A DNA stretch of 56,217 nucleotides, from contig JALXCB010000099.1 of assembly GCA_026991225.1 (NCBI GenBank), forward strand, positions 1 through 56,217, written 5' to 3'. Below the pieces are notes generated by a model. The model saw only the letters and a list, made by a program, of their open reading frames with translations, did no database searches and was not told the origin of the DNA. Below are positions 30,097 through 38,525 of this stretch, piece by piece (within the stretch, counting starts at the first letter, position 1; each line of letters opens with the position of its first letter). The translations under genes and the position numbers were made by a program. The stretch is from Anaerolineae bacterium. GTDB taxonomy: Bacteria; Chloroflexota; Anaerolineae; J102.

Positions 30097-30882
30097 ATGA
30101 CCCCATCCCCACGTCGCGCATACCGTTACTTCGACATCGTCATGGCCATGTTCGTGACGGTGCTTTTGCTCAGCAATATCGCCAGTTCCGCCAAGCTCAT
30201 CGATTTGGGCGTCAGCATCTTTGGCCTGCGCCTGGCCTTTGATGGCGGCACCCTGCTTTTCCCTCTGGCCTACATTTTCGGTGACGTGCTCACCGAGGTG
30301 TATGGATACAGCCGCAGCCGCAAGGTCATCTGGATCGGCTTCGCCGCGGCCGCGAGCATGGCCGTTACCTTCTGGGCGCTGGCCCGACTGCCCGGCGATC
30401 CCCTTTGGGGCGCGTTCGTCTACGACAAGATGGCCGCGGTCACGCCCGAGATGCCCGCGCCCGCGGACCCCGTCGCCTTCGGCCAGTCCGCGTACGACGC
30501 CATCCTGGGCGGAGTCAGCACGGGCGCCATCATCGCCGCCAGCCTCATCGCCTATTGGGCGGGCGAGTTCAGCAATTCCTTCGTGCTGGCCAAGATGAAG
30601 GTGCTGACCGAGGGCCGCTGGCTGTGGACCCGCACCATCGGCTCCACCCTGGTGGGCGAGGGCGTGGACACCGTGCTTTTCGTGCTCGTGGCCACGATGC
30701 TGGGCGTCTTCCCTTGGGCCATCGCCCTCAGCCTGATGGTGGCCAACTACATTTTCAAGGTCTCCATCGAAGCGCTGTTCACGCCCGTCACCTACGGCGT
30801 CGTCAACTGGCTGAAGCGCAAGGAAAACGAGGATTACTTCGACCGGGACACCGATTTCAACCCCTTCAAACTGGATGCGTAA
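30097..30882 (+). CDS. yhhQ: Queuosine precursor transporter (VUT family)
   Basis: YhhQ-type proteins import preQ0/preQ1 for queuosine synthesis in tRNA. The 261-residue product has about seven helices and the family motifs LLLSNIASSAKLIDLG, GTLLFPLAYIFGDVLTEVYGYSRSRKVIW, GVSTGAIIAASLIAYWAGEFSNSFVLAKMKVLTEGRWLWTRTIGSTLVGEGVDTVLF, and ANYIFKVSIEALFTPVTYGVV. ATG 30097 begins the conserved part; no ribosome site is obvious. A gene for a six-transmembrane protein follows after 5 bp. Confidence 0.93.
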   Translation: MTPSPRRAYRYFDIVMAMFVTVLLLSNIASSAKLIDLGVSIFGLRLAFDGGTLLFPLAYIFGDVLTEVYGYSRSRKVIWIGFAAAASMAVTFWALARLPGDPLWGAFVYDKMAAVTPEMPAPADPVAFGQSAYDAILGGVSTGAIIAASLIAYWAGEFSNSFVLAKMKVLTEGRWLWTRTIGSTLVGEGVDTVLFVLVATMLGVFPWAIALSLMVANYIFKVSIEALFTPVTYGVVNWLKRKENEDYFDRDTDFNPFKLDA

Positions 30883-30887
30883 CGCGA

Positions 30888-31688
30888 ATGCCCCCCGCCA
30901 CCGATCCTGACGCCCTGGCCGCCCAACACGCGGCCGCGCGCAAGCGCCTGAACAGGGCCTGGTTCATGTTCCTGGCCGCGGGAATCATCGCCATGGCGCT
31001 TGTCTTCGGGCTGCTGCGCGGCCAGTGGCAGGCGGGCCAGTTGAAGGGATGGTTTCTCATCACCGCGCTGGCGCTGTTCTACGAGCTGCGCATCTTCAAG
31101 CAGGCCCTGCCGCTGATGCATTTCCCGGGCGAGGAGCAGCTCGCCGACCGGGTTGGCTCGACCGTGGCCCTGTCGCTGGTCGCGGGCCTGGGATACGGGC
31201 TGCTGGCGGGGCTGCTCATGGTGCCGCAGCCCGCGGGCGCGTTGGGATGGCTGGCGACAGGGCTGGCGCTGGCGGCAGTAGCCGCGGATGCGTGGGCCGA
31301 TCGCCGAAATCGGGAGGCGCGCGTGATGGTGGGGGAACGGTATCTGGCCCGGGAGTTTCGGGCGCTGGGCGCGTTGGTGATCACGGTGGTGGTCATCCAC
31401 TACGGCAAGCTGCCTTCGTGGTTCATCGCGGTCGGGTTCATGGAGTATCTGATGCTGTTTACGGTCGGCTGGCTGGCGAGGAAAGGAGAGGCGATCCCAT
31501 CCGTGGATTCCCGGCCGCGGATCACATTTCTCTTCACCTATCTTCTCGCGGTAAGCGTGGGCGTCGCCCCGGTCATCGGGGAGACGATCGCGCTGCCCCT
31601 GGGCGTCATGTTCGGGTTGGGATACGCACTGGTGGCGCTGCGGGACTGGCTGATCCTGTCGGGCGTGTGGCGGAGGGGCGGATCATGA
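30888..31688 (+). CDS. Polytopic membrane protein of unknown function
   Basis: The 266-residue product has a charged N-terminus (about 25 residues) and some seven hydrophobic helices, with no recognised motif. It starts 5 bp after the transporter and its stop overlaps the next gene (glycosyltransferase) by 4 bp in ATGA. It thus belongs to a tight group of four genes (30097-33834). Its neighbours suggest a role in envelope lipid or glycan assembly, but nothing in the sequence proves it. Confidence 0.8.
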   Translation: MPPATDPDALAAQHAAARKRLNRAWFMFLAAGIIAMALVFGLLRGQWQAGQLKGWFLITALALFYELRIFKQALPLMHFPGEEQLADRVGSTVALSLVAGLGYGLLAGLLMVPQPAGALGWLATGLALAAVAADAWADRRNREARVMVGERYLAREFRALGALVITVVVIHYGKLPSWFIAVGFMEYLMLFTVGWLARKGEAIPSVDSRPRITFLFTYLLAVSVGVAPVIGETIALPLGVMFGLGYALVALRDWLILSGVWRRGGS

Positions 31689-32647
31689 CCCCGACCATCT
31701 CGGTGCTGATCCCGGCCTATAACGAGGCCGACACCGTGGAGGAACTGGTCGAGCGCACGGCTCGCGCCTTCGCGGAGTTGAAGGTCTCGGGCGAACTCAT
31801 CTTCGTGGATGATGGCAGCGCGGACGGGACGGGCGCGCGGGTGGAAGCCCTCCAGGCCCGCTATCCCTGGCTGCGTCTCATCCGCCACCGCCGCAACCAG
31901 GGCCTGACCGTGGCCTTGCAGCATGGGTTCGGGGCCGCGCAGGGCGAGTTCATCATCTTCCTGCCCGCGGACCTGGAATCCCACCCCGATGAGGACATCC
32001 CCAAGCTCTATCACAAGCTGCTGGAGGGCTACGACGTGGTCTCGGGCTGGCGGCAGGGCCGGGCCGATGGCAAGGTGCTGGCCTCGGCCATCTACAACGC
32101 GGTCAGCCGCTGGCTGTTCGATGTGGGGGTGCACGACGCCAACTGGATCAAGGGTTTCCGCCGGGAGGTGGTTGAGGACCTGCCGCCCCTGCGCTCGGAC
32201 TGGCATCGCTTTCTGCTGCATATCGCCGCGGATCAGGGCTGGCGCGTGGGCGAAGTCCCCACGACCTGGTATCCACGCAAGGCCGGGCGCAGTCATTACG
32301 GCTTCGCCCGCATCCCCATCTCCTTCCTGGATGTGCTGGTCATCCGCTTCCTCCTCACCTTCAGTCAGGCCCCCATGCGCTTTTTTGGGGGGCTGGGTCT
32401 GGCTTCGCTGCTGGCGTCAGGCTTCATCTTTCTCTACCTGGCGTTTCTCTGGTTCTCCCGCGGGGCGCAGCGGCGGCCCATTTTCTGGATGGCGCTGGGC
32501 CTGGGCCTGGCCGGGCTGCTCTTCTTCCTGGTGGGGTTCCTGGCGGAGCTCATCGTGGCCCAGGGCGACCGTCTGGCCGAGCTGGAGCGCAAGGTGGAGG
32601 CGCTGACGGAGGAGATCGAGGCGTCGGGCGGGGATGAGGGCGCATGA
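31685..32647 (+). CDS. Family 2 glycosyltransferase with C-terminal membrane helices
   Basis: The 320-residue protein is a GT-A glycosyltransferase of the dolichol/polyprenyl-phosphate sugar synthase type: ISVLIPAYNEADTVEELV, FVDDGSADGTGARVEAL, RNQGLTVALQHGF, and a metal-binding motif LPADLESHPDE (here ADLE in place of the usual DxD). Two C-terminal helices (about 230-255 and 265-290), then a short coiled coil, anchor it in the membrane. It probably transfers a sugar from an NDP-sugar to a polyprenyl phosphate. It overlaps its neighbours on both sides by 4 bp, so translation is coupled. Confidence 0.9.
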   Translation: MTPTISVLIPAYNEADTVEELVERTARAFAELKVSGELIFVDDGSADGTGARVEALQARYPWLRLIRHRRNQGLTVALQHGFGAAQGEFIIFLPADLESHPDEDIPKLYHKLLEGYDVVSGWRQGRADGKVLASAIYNAVSRWLFDVGVHDANWIKGFRREVVEDLPPLRSDWHRFLLHIAADQGWRVGEVPTTWYPRKAGRSHYGFARIPISFLDVLVIRFLLTFSQAPMRFFGGLGLASLLASGFIFLYLAFLWFSRGAQRRPIFWMALGLGLAGLLFFLVGFLAELIVAQGDRLAELERKVEALTEEIEASGGDEGA

Positions 32648-33834
32648 CCCGAGTGCTCATCGTCACCACGAACTATCCCCGCTGGGAGGGCGATCCCCAT
32701 TCGCCCTGGCTGCTGGCGCTGATGGCTCGCCTGCGGGCGCAGGGCTACGAGTTCGACGCGCTGGCCCCCTCCTTCGAGGGGCTTGGGGATCACGTCATCG
32801 ACGGGGTGCAGGTGTATCGTTTTCGCTACGCACCCGCCCGCTGGGAGACCCTCACCCATGAGGAGGGCGCGCCCAACAAAATCCGCAAGCAGCCCCTCTA
32901 CCTGCTTCTGCTGCCTTTCTATCTGCTGGCCGGGGCGTGGGCGGCGTGGCGGCTGGGCCGCCGGGAGCGGTACGATGTCATCCACGTGCATTGGCCCGTG
33001 CCGCAGGGGGTTTTCGGGTGGTTGGCCCGCCGCGGCAACGCCCGTCTCGTGGCCACCTTCTACGGCGCGGACCTGGTCATGGCGCAGCGTTTTCCCTTCC
33101 TCAAGCCCTTCGTGCGCTGGTTCGCGCGGCGCTGCGACGACCTGGCCGCCATCTCCTCCTACACCGCCCGGGAATTGACCGCCATCACCGGCCGCGCGCC
33201 CCGCGTCATCCCCTATGGCATTGAACTCCCCCCCGAACGGGACTGGCCCGCGACGCCGGGCCGCATTCTCACCGTGGGGCGGCTCATCGCCCGCAAGGGC
33301 CATATCTACCTCATCCGGGCCATGGCCCACCTGCGCGACCTCCCCGACGCGCATCTGGTCATCGTGGGCGAGGGGCACGAGCGGGCCGCGCTGGAGGCGG
33401 AGATCGAACGGCTGGGCCTGGAAGACCGGGTCACGCTGGCCGGCCGCGTCTCCGATGAGGAATTGGAGGCCTATTACCAGTCCTGTCAGGTATTCGTGCT
33501 CCCGGCCATTGTGGACGCGTCGGGCGACACCGAGATGCTGGGGATGGTGAGCCTGGAGGCCATGCGCTATTGCAAACCCGTCATCGCCAGCAACGTGGGC
33601 GGCATCCCCGATATCGTCGTGGATGGCGAATCGGGCCTGCTCGTCCCCCAAAAAGACCCCGAAGCCCTGGCTGCGGCCATCCGCCGCGTGCTCACCGACC
33701 CAGACCTGGCCCGACGTCTGGGACATGGCGGCTACCGCTTCGCCCGGGCGCATTTCTCCTGGGAGAGCGTCGAGGGGGCGACGCGAGCGATGTATGGGGA
33801 GGGGGCGCAGGTTCGGATGGATTCCCGTAGATAA
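32644..33834 (+). CDS. Family 4 glycosyltransferase
   Basis: The 396-residue protein has a GT-B fold: VLIVTTNYPRWEGDPHSPWLLALMARL at the start (acceptor domain), and the donor-binding C-terminal half with RILTVGRLIARKGHIYLIRAM, VGEGHERAALEAEI and the E-x7-E motif in EMLGMVSLEAMRYCKPVIASNVGGIPDIV. The sugar is unknown. It shares ATGA with the preceding glycosyltransferase gene, so the two probably act on the same glycan or glycolipid. Confidence 0.92.
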   Translation: MTRVLIVTTNYPRWEGDPHSPWLLALMARLRAQGYEFDALAPSFEGLGDHVIDGVQVYRFRYAPARWETLTHEEGAPNKIRKQPLYLLLLPFYLLAGAWAAWRLGRRERYDVIHVHWPVPQGVFGWLARRGNARLVATFYGADLVMAQRFPFLKPFVRWFARRCDDLAAISSYTARELTAITGRAPRVIPYGIELPPERDWPATPGRILTVGRLIARKGHIYLIRAMAHLRDLPDAHLVIVGEGHERAALEAEIERLGLEDRVTLAGRVSDEELEAYYQSCQVFVLPAIVDASGDTEMLGMVSLEAMRYCKPVIASNVGGIPDIVVDGESGLLVPQKDPEALAAAIRRVLTDPDLARRLGHGGYRFARAHFSWESVEGATRAMYGEGAQVRMDSRR

Positions 33835-33863
33835 CGAGAAGGAATCCAGGGGGCGTCAGGCGT

Positions 33864-34157
33864 TTAGTTTTGTCTATTCCGTTCAACCAACCGCCCTGTG
33901 ATATATTTGTGCAGGATACTCGAAATCAGAGTTTGGTAGGGGATGCCTTCTTCTAACGCCTTCTTTTGCAATGCTTCCAGGTTCTTTGCGGATATCCGAA
34001 TGTTGACTCGCTTGTCTTTCCTGAATGTGGCGCGTGCATATTGCCGGTATCTCTGGATTTCAGCGTCAGGGTTTTCAACAGACTGCCATTCATCGGCGTC
34101 GTAAGTGGCTAAAATATCTTTTTCTTCGGCATCGAGATTCAATTTTTTGTCATTCAT
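33864..34157 (-). CDS. BrnA/CopG-like antitoxin
   Basis: The 97-residue protein has an acidic N-terminal half (toxin neutralising) and a ribbon-helix-helix C-terminal half (RVNIRISAKNLEALQKKALEEGIPYQTLISSILHKYI) for operator binding. It overlaps the toxin gene by 8 bp, with the ATG at 34157 inside the toxin's last codons. A GTG at 34169 is an alternative start. Gene order toxin-then-antitoxin is that of brnT-brnA. Confidence 0.85.
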   Translation of the reverse strand: MNDKKLNLDAEEKDILATYDADEWQSVENPDAEIQRYRQYARATFRKDKRVNIRISAKNLEALQKKALEEGIPYQTLISSILHKYITGRLVERNRQN

Positions 34158-34437
34158 CGGTCTTATCACGCTTGAGATACTTTTTGGTCGCCTTTCGGCT
34201 GGGGATGATGGTTTTCAAAAAGATTTCATGTTCGGATTCTACAAAAGGGACAAGGTAAACATAATTATTCATTTTGACTATGAAGAGCCGCTGGCCTGGA
34301 TACTTCTGCTGGTTGGGATGCTGAACGACATCCAGAAGCTGTCCCTTTTCAATGTAGTAGACGACTTCTTCAAAGGACACGCCTCGTTGGGCTTTGAGCA
34401 CTTCGTTTTTCTCATTATTCCATGAGAAGTATTTCAT
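34150..34437 (-). CDS. BrnT-like toxin (ribonuclease)
   Basis: BrnT toxins are RelE-fold ribonucleases. The 95-residue product has the family layout: FSWNNEKNEVLKAQRGVSFEEVV at the start, a beta-hairpin core (GQRLFIVKMNNYVYLVPFVES), and IIPSRKATKKYLKR at the end, which contains the basic residues of the active site. It appears intact, unlike the two VapC toxins of this window. Transcription should be leaderless: TTGCCA-N17-TAGGAT lies 6 nt before the ATG. Confidence 0.85.
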   Translation of the reverse strand: MKYFSWNNEKNEVLKAQRGVSFEEVVYYIEKGQLLDVVQHPNQQKYPGQRLFIVKMNNYVYLVPFVESEHEIFLKTIIPSRKATKKYLKRDKTDE

Positions 34438-34443
34438 ATGACC

Positions 34444-34472
34444 ATCCTATCACATTGTGTGCATTTTGGCAA
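34444..34472 (-). promoter_or_regulatory. Predicted leaderless promoter of the BrnT/BrnA module
   Basis: On the minus strand TTGCCA (34472-34467, 5 of 6 to consensus), 17 bp, TAGGAT (34449-34444), then 6 nt to ATG 34437. The antitoxin RHH domain would be expected to bind here. Confidence 0.65.
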
Positions 34473-34486
34473 CAGGTTTCACCGAT

Positions 34487-35392
34487 TCATTCCATGTAGC
34501 GTAACAATGCGCCCACGCCCGCGGTGACGAGATCGCGGATGGCGATGAGCAGCCGGTAGCCCACGCCCGCGACCGTGGCCACGCTGAAGGGCAGGAAGCC
34601 GCTGGTCAGCAGCACCAGCACGCCCTCGCGCACGCCTACGCCCATGGGGAAAATGATCGCAAGATAGCCGATGAGCCAGGCGCCCACGAAAGAGGCCGTG
34701 AGCAGCGGAATGTGGCTGGCGGGCACGGGCGCGACGCCCATCACGAAGAAGGCGAATCCCAAACCGATGAGCAGGTGCCCAAACAAACGCAGCAAAAAGA
34801 GCTGGAAAATCCCCCAATAGGTCAGGCTCATGTCCAGGCGCGGCTTTTTCAGCAGTTCGAGGAGGGTGTTGACGAAGGTGGTGAAGATGGGCGGGGCCAA
34901 AAAGAGGAGAGAACCAGCCGTCACAGCCAGGCCCAGGCCCAGATAGGCCCGCGCGTCCAGGTCGGTGCGCAGCGCCAGCGCCGCCAGCAAGAAAATCGCC
35001 CCACTGAGCGCCTGCAGGCCCATCTCCAGGCCCATGCTGGCGGCCATGGCCCGCTTGCCCACCCCGGCCTGGTTGCCCAGCACGAACCGTCCCACCAGAT
35101 CCCACACGCCGCCCGGCAGATAGCGGGCGATCTGCGCCCGGAAGAACAACTGCATCCCCAGCAGCCAGGGGATGCGGGCTCCGGTCAGGGCCAGGGCCCG
35201 CCACCACACCGACGCCACCACGAAGCTTTGCAGCATCAGCAGCCCCAACGCCAGCAGCATGTAACGCCCATCGAACTGCCAGGGATAGGTGACGAAGGTC
35301 TGCCAGTTGTCCGCCAGGGCCTTGCCCCAGAAGGCCAGGATCAGCAGGACGACCAGCGCGTGCCCGATGGAAAGGAGACGCGATCGGGACAT
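34487..35392 (-). CDS. Flippase-like membrane protein (LPG synthase TM region family)
   Basis: The 301-residue protein has about eight helices and belongs to the AglD/MprF-N-terminal-like family (UPF0104): RAQIARYLPGGVWDLVGRFVLGNQAGV near residue 90, and FPMGVGVREGVLVLL near the end. Members move or modify lipid-linked molecules. Its ATG overlaps the stop of the upstream phosphodiesterase gene (TGATG), so they form an operon. With the glycosyltransferases on the opposite strand, a polyprenyl- or glycolipid-related pathway is plausible. Confidence 0.85.
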   Translation of the reverse strand: MSRSRLLSIGHALVVLLILAFWGKALADNWQTFVTYPWQFDGRYMLLALGLLMLQSFVVASVWWRALALTGARIPWLLGMQLFFRAQIARYLPGGVWDLVGRFVLGNQAGVGKRAMAASMGLEMGLQALSGAIFLLAALALRTDLDARAYLGLGLAVTAGSLLFLAPPIFTTFVNTLLELLKKPRLDMSLTYWGIFQLFLLRLFGHLLIGLGFAFFVMGVAPVPASHIPLLTASFVGAWLIGYLAIIFPMGVGVREGVLVLLTSGFLPFSVATVAGVGYRLLIAIRDLVTAGVGALLRYME

Positions 35393-37107
35393 CAATCCAG
35401 ATAACCCAATCCGGCCAGATGCTTGCGGATGGCCTCCCGCTCCGCCTCGCTTTGCTCATCCTCCGGCCCGCGGGCAGGCCCCTCGACCTGTTCGGAGGTG
35501 AAGCGGATGGGGCGTCGCGCCAGCGCGTCGGGCTCGAACAGGTCCGTGAGCGCGACGCCGTCCATCTCCTCAGGAATGGGCTCATCCAGGGTGTAGAGGA
35601 TGGTGGGGGCCATGTCCATGAGCCGGGCGTTCTGCACTTGATGGCCCGCGCGAATGCCAGGCCCCTGGGCGAACAACACCCCCTCCAGCGCATGCTGGCC
35701 CGACTGGTCGGACACGAAATGAAGGCCCTCGCCCAGGCGAACGACGATCTCATCCCCGCTCTGCCAGTCCGCGGTGACGACATGATAGCGATGGGTCTTG
35801 ACGCCCACCACGTCGGGGGCCTCGTGGGCGTGCGGGCCGTGATAGAGGTCCTTGCCCCGATATACGGCGAAGAACACCGGTTCGCCCGTGTCCGGGTCCC
35901 GCAGGTCCCGCAGGTCCGCCATGAGCTGATCGATCAGGCGCTCCGCTTCCTCGCCCGGGGTCACAATCCCTTCCGGCTCCCGGCCCTGGAGGTTGAGATA
36001 GATATTGCCCATGGTCCCCAGCGCGTACGCCTGGGTCTTGCTCCAATCCACCTGGGCGAAGGCCACCGAGGAATAGAGCGCGCCTTTCAGATTGGGAAAA
36101 TGTGCGAATGCCCAGCGCTTCATCGTGCTGACGATGGGCGAATCGAGCCTGTGCACGGCCTTGCGCAGGCCCGCGCGTAACGCCCGTTGCGCCTGCTCGC
36201 GTGGGTTGGCCGACACACCCTGCTTCAGGGTCAGATAGCCCTTTTGCGCCAGCCAGCGGTTGAGGTAGACGGCCTTCTCCATGGGCCCGAAACCGTGATC
36301 GGAGAGGATATAGACCGTGACATCCTCCTCCACCAGCGCATCCCACAGCTCCCCCACCGCCTGGTCCAGGGCCTGATAGATGCGAGGCAGCGCCTGGCCC
36401 AGGGTGTCGGCCTTGTCGGGCTCGTGCAGGGGATGATTCACATCCCAATACTTCCAGAACTTGTGGGCCAGGCGGTCGCTGGCGTCGTACATGACCATGA
36501 AGAAGTCCCAGGGGCGGGTGCGGGCCAGATGCAGGGCCGCGCAGGTGCGCAGCCGGATCATCTCCAGGGCCTCGTCGGCCAGGGCCAGCAACTGCGCTTC
36601 GCTCATGCGACCGCTTTCGATATCCACATCGATGCGATAATCCCCGCACGCCTCGCACAATTCCTGGTAGATGCCGTCGGGATGGGTGAATTTGCTGTGG
36701 ACGCTGGGGGTGAGCAGGCCGCTGATGAGAACGCCATTCACCGGCTCGGGCGGATAGGTCATGGGCACATTGATGACGACGACCTGTTTGCCCCGGTCGC
36801 TGAGGATGCGCCACAGGGTGCGGCCGTCGATGCTGCGACCGTTCACGTAATCGAATTGATAGGTTCCTGGACGTCGTTTCTGAAACCCATACACCCCGAA
36901 TTTGCCGTTATTCGTCCCGGTCATGAACGCGGCCCAGGCCTGCTCGGAGGAGGGCTGGATGGTGGAGCGGAGCTCGCCCCAGCTTCCCTCGCGCATGATC
37001 CGGGCCAGATTGGGCAGCAGCCCCTGGGCCATGAGCGGGTGGATGAGATTGAAGGTGGCTCCGTCCAGGCCGATGACCAGGACGCGGGAAGGGGTGGTAG
37101 GAGTCAT
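35392..37107 (-). CDS. COG3379-type phosphodiesterase/nucleotide pyrophosphatase family protein
   Basis: The 571-residue protein has the alkaline-phosphatase-superfamily core: VLVIGLDGATFNLI (metal Asp), STIQPSSEQAWAAFMTGTN with the nucleophile region, MVMYDASDRLAHKFW, LSDHGFGPM, and later GPHAHEAPDV. It is the type often found in Chloroflexota and archaea near glycan genes. The substrate is unknown; lipid-linked or nucleotide phosphodiesters are likely. ATG 37107 is supported by a leaderless promoter (TACAAT 6 nt upstream) and by the conserved MTPTTPSRVLVIGLDG; a longer frame from 37149 has no support. Confidence 0.87.
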   Translation of the reverse strand: MTPTTPSRVLVIGLDGATFNLIHPLMAQGLLPNLARIMREGSWGELRSTIQPSSEQAWAAFMTGTNNGKFGVYGFQKRRPGTYQFDYVNGRSIDGRTLWRILSDRGKQVVVINVPMTYPPEPVNGVLISGLLTPSVHSKFTHPDGIYQELCEACGDYRIDVDIESGRMSEAQLLALADEALEMIRLRTCAALHLARTRPWDFFMVMYDASDRLAHKFWKYWDVNHPLHEPDKADTLGQALPRIYQALDQAVGELWDALVEEDVTVYILSDHGFGPMEKAVYLNRWLAQKGYLTLKQGVSANPREQAQRALRAGLRKAVHRLDSPIVSTMKRWAFAHFPNLKGALYSSVAFAQVDWSKTQAYALGTMGNIYLNLQGREPEGIVTPGEEAERLIDQLMADLRDLRDPDTGEPVFFAVYRGKDLYHGPHAHEAPDVVGVKTHRYHVVTADWQSGDEIVVRLGEGLHFVSDQSGQHALEGVLFAQGPGIRAGHQVQNARLMDMAPTILYTLDEPIPEEMDGVALTDLFEPDALARRPIRFTSEQVEGPARGPEDEQSEAEREAIRKHLAGLGYLD

Positions 37108-37142
37108 GGAAACATTGTAATCCACCCCATCCCCAGCCCCAA
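37108..37142 (-). promoter_or_regulatory. Predicted leaderless promoter of the phosphodiesterase gene
   Basis: TTGGGG (minus strand 37142-37137), 17 bp, TACAAT (37119-37114), then 6 nt to the ATG. No ribosome site. Confidence 0.6.
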
Positions 37143-37193
37143 AATCCAATGACGATTTATTTTTTCGGGAGGAGTTATGGTATAGTTCCCCCT

Positions 37194-38522
37194 ATGAGTG
37201 CCAGCGTTCAACCATCATCGTTACCCAAGCCTCTTACCCTCACGCCGGACGGACTCCATGCTTTGGCCACGGCCCGGGCCATTGCCGCGGCCCACGGGCA
37301 TGAGTACCTCACCTCCAACCACATTCTGCTGGGGATTTTGGAGACGCGCGGCAGCCTGGGCGAGCTTGTGTTGGAGAAGTTTTCCATCAAGATCGACCAG
37401 TTGAAAACGCGGCTGTGGGCGTATATTCGTCTGGATGCGGGTGAGGACAAGGATCCTTATGGCGGCGAGTTCTTCGGCTTCGCCCTCAGCGAGGATGGAG
37501 CCAGAGCCATGTCGGAAGCGGTGGCTGCGGCGGAGGCGGAGGGGCTTGATTTCATCGATTCGCGGGTGATGCTTCTGGGCATGTTACGCCGCGAGGATAC
37601 GGAAGCAGGCGAGATTCTGCGCCAGTTCGGCATTGACGCCGAGGCGTTTGCCTCTCAGGCCGCTCTGCATCAATCCATCGCCACGCCCAAAGCCGCCAAA
37701 CCGGCTTCCAAATCCAAAATCACCTCATTCAGACGCCCCAAGACCCGGCGCAGCTTCAGCCTGCCCCATATCAGCCCCATCTTCCTGCTCCTCCTGGCCA
37801 TTTTCGGCGGCCTGGGCTACATGCTTTGGGCCGGGATCGGCGATCCCAACAAGCTCACGTTCATCTTCGTGCTGGCGGGCTGGATTCTGGCCGTGTCGCT
37901 GCATGAGTTCGGTCACGCCGTTGTCGCCTATTGGGGCGGCGATCTCAGCGTCGCTGCTCAGGGTTATCTCACCCTGGACCCGTTGAAATACACCCATCCC
38001 CTGATGAGCATCGTCTTCCCCATCATCTTTCTGATCCTGGGGGGCATCCCCCTGCCCGGCGGCGCGGTCTATATCAATCGCGCAGCCATCCGCAAGCCCT
38101 GGATGCAGAGCGCTGTCTCGGCCGCCGGCCCGATCATGACCCTGTTGTTCGGGTTATTGCTGCTCCTTCCCTTTGTGTTTGGGTTGGATGAGATGACCCT
38201 GCGCGCCCATTCTCCTTTCTGGTCGGCGCTGGCCCTGCTGGCCTTCTTCCAGATATTCGCGTTCATTCTCAACCTCATTCCCTGGCCCGGTCTGGATGGC
38301 TTTGGCATTCTGGAGCCCTGGCTTCCCCCCAACATCCTGCATTACGCCTACATGCTGGGCGGGATGGGCATCTTTCTCTTCTTCCTGCTCTTCGCCTACA
38401 CGCCTTTTGGCCAGTGGGTGGGGCAATCTGTCTGGTTGATCATCAATGCGATCAGTCCCGAAGCGGCCTTTATGGCTTACAGCGGGTTTGATCAATTCTT
38501 CGGGTTTTTCAATTTTCGCTGA
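37194..38522 (+). CDS. Clp N-domain / site-2 protease (M50) fusion
   Basis: The 442-residue protein joins two modules. Residues 14-155 form a double Clp_N repeat (ALATARAIAAAHGHEYLTSNHILLGIL, then ALSEDGARAMSEAVAAAEAEG with FIDSRVMLLGML), the part of ClpA/ClpC that binds adaptors and substrates. Residues 195-442 are a membrane M50 peptidase with the zinc motif HEFGH (237-241) and NLIPWPGLDG for the third ligand. A basic linker (165-187) joins them. A -10-like TATAGT (37181-37186) 7 nt before ATG 37194 suggests a leaderless message. The Clp_N part should be cytoplasmic and may select substrates. Confidence 0.9.
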   Translation: MSASVQPSSLPKPLTLTPDGLHALATARAIAAAHGHEYLTSNHILLGILETRGSLGELVLEKFSIKIDQLKTRLWAYIRLDAGEDKDPYGGEFFGFALSEDGARAMSEAVAAAEAEGLDFIDSRVMLLGMLRREDTEAGEILRQFGIDAEAFASQAALHQSIATPKAAKPASKSKITSFRRPKTRRSFSLPHISPIFLLLLAIFGGLGYMLWAGIGDPNKLTFIFVLAGWILAVSLHEFGHAVVAYWGGDLSVAAQGYLTLDPLKYTHPLMSIVFPIIFLILGGIPLPGGAVYINRAAIRKPWMQSAVSAAGPIMTLLFGLLLLLPFVFGLDEMTLRAHSPFWSALALLAFFQIFAFILNLIPWPGLDGFGILEPWLPPNILHYAYMLGGMGIFLFFLLFAYTPFGQWVGQSVWLIINAISPEAAFMAYSGFDQFFGFFNFR

Positions 38523-38525
38523 CCT

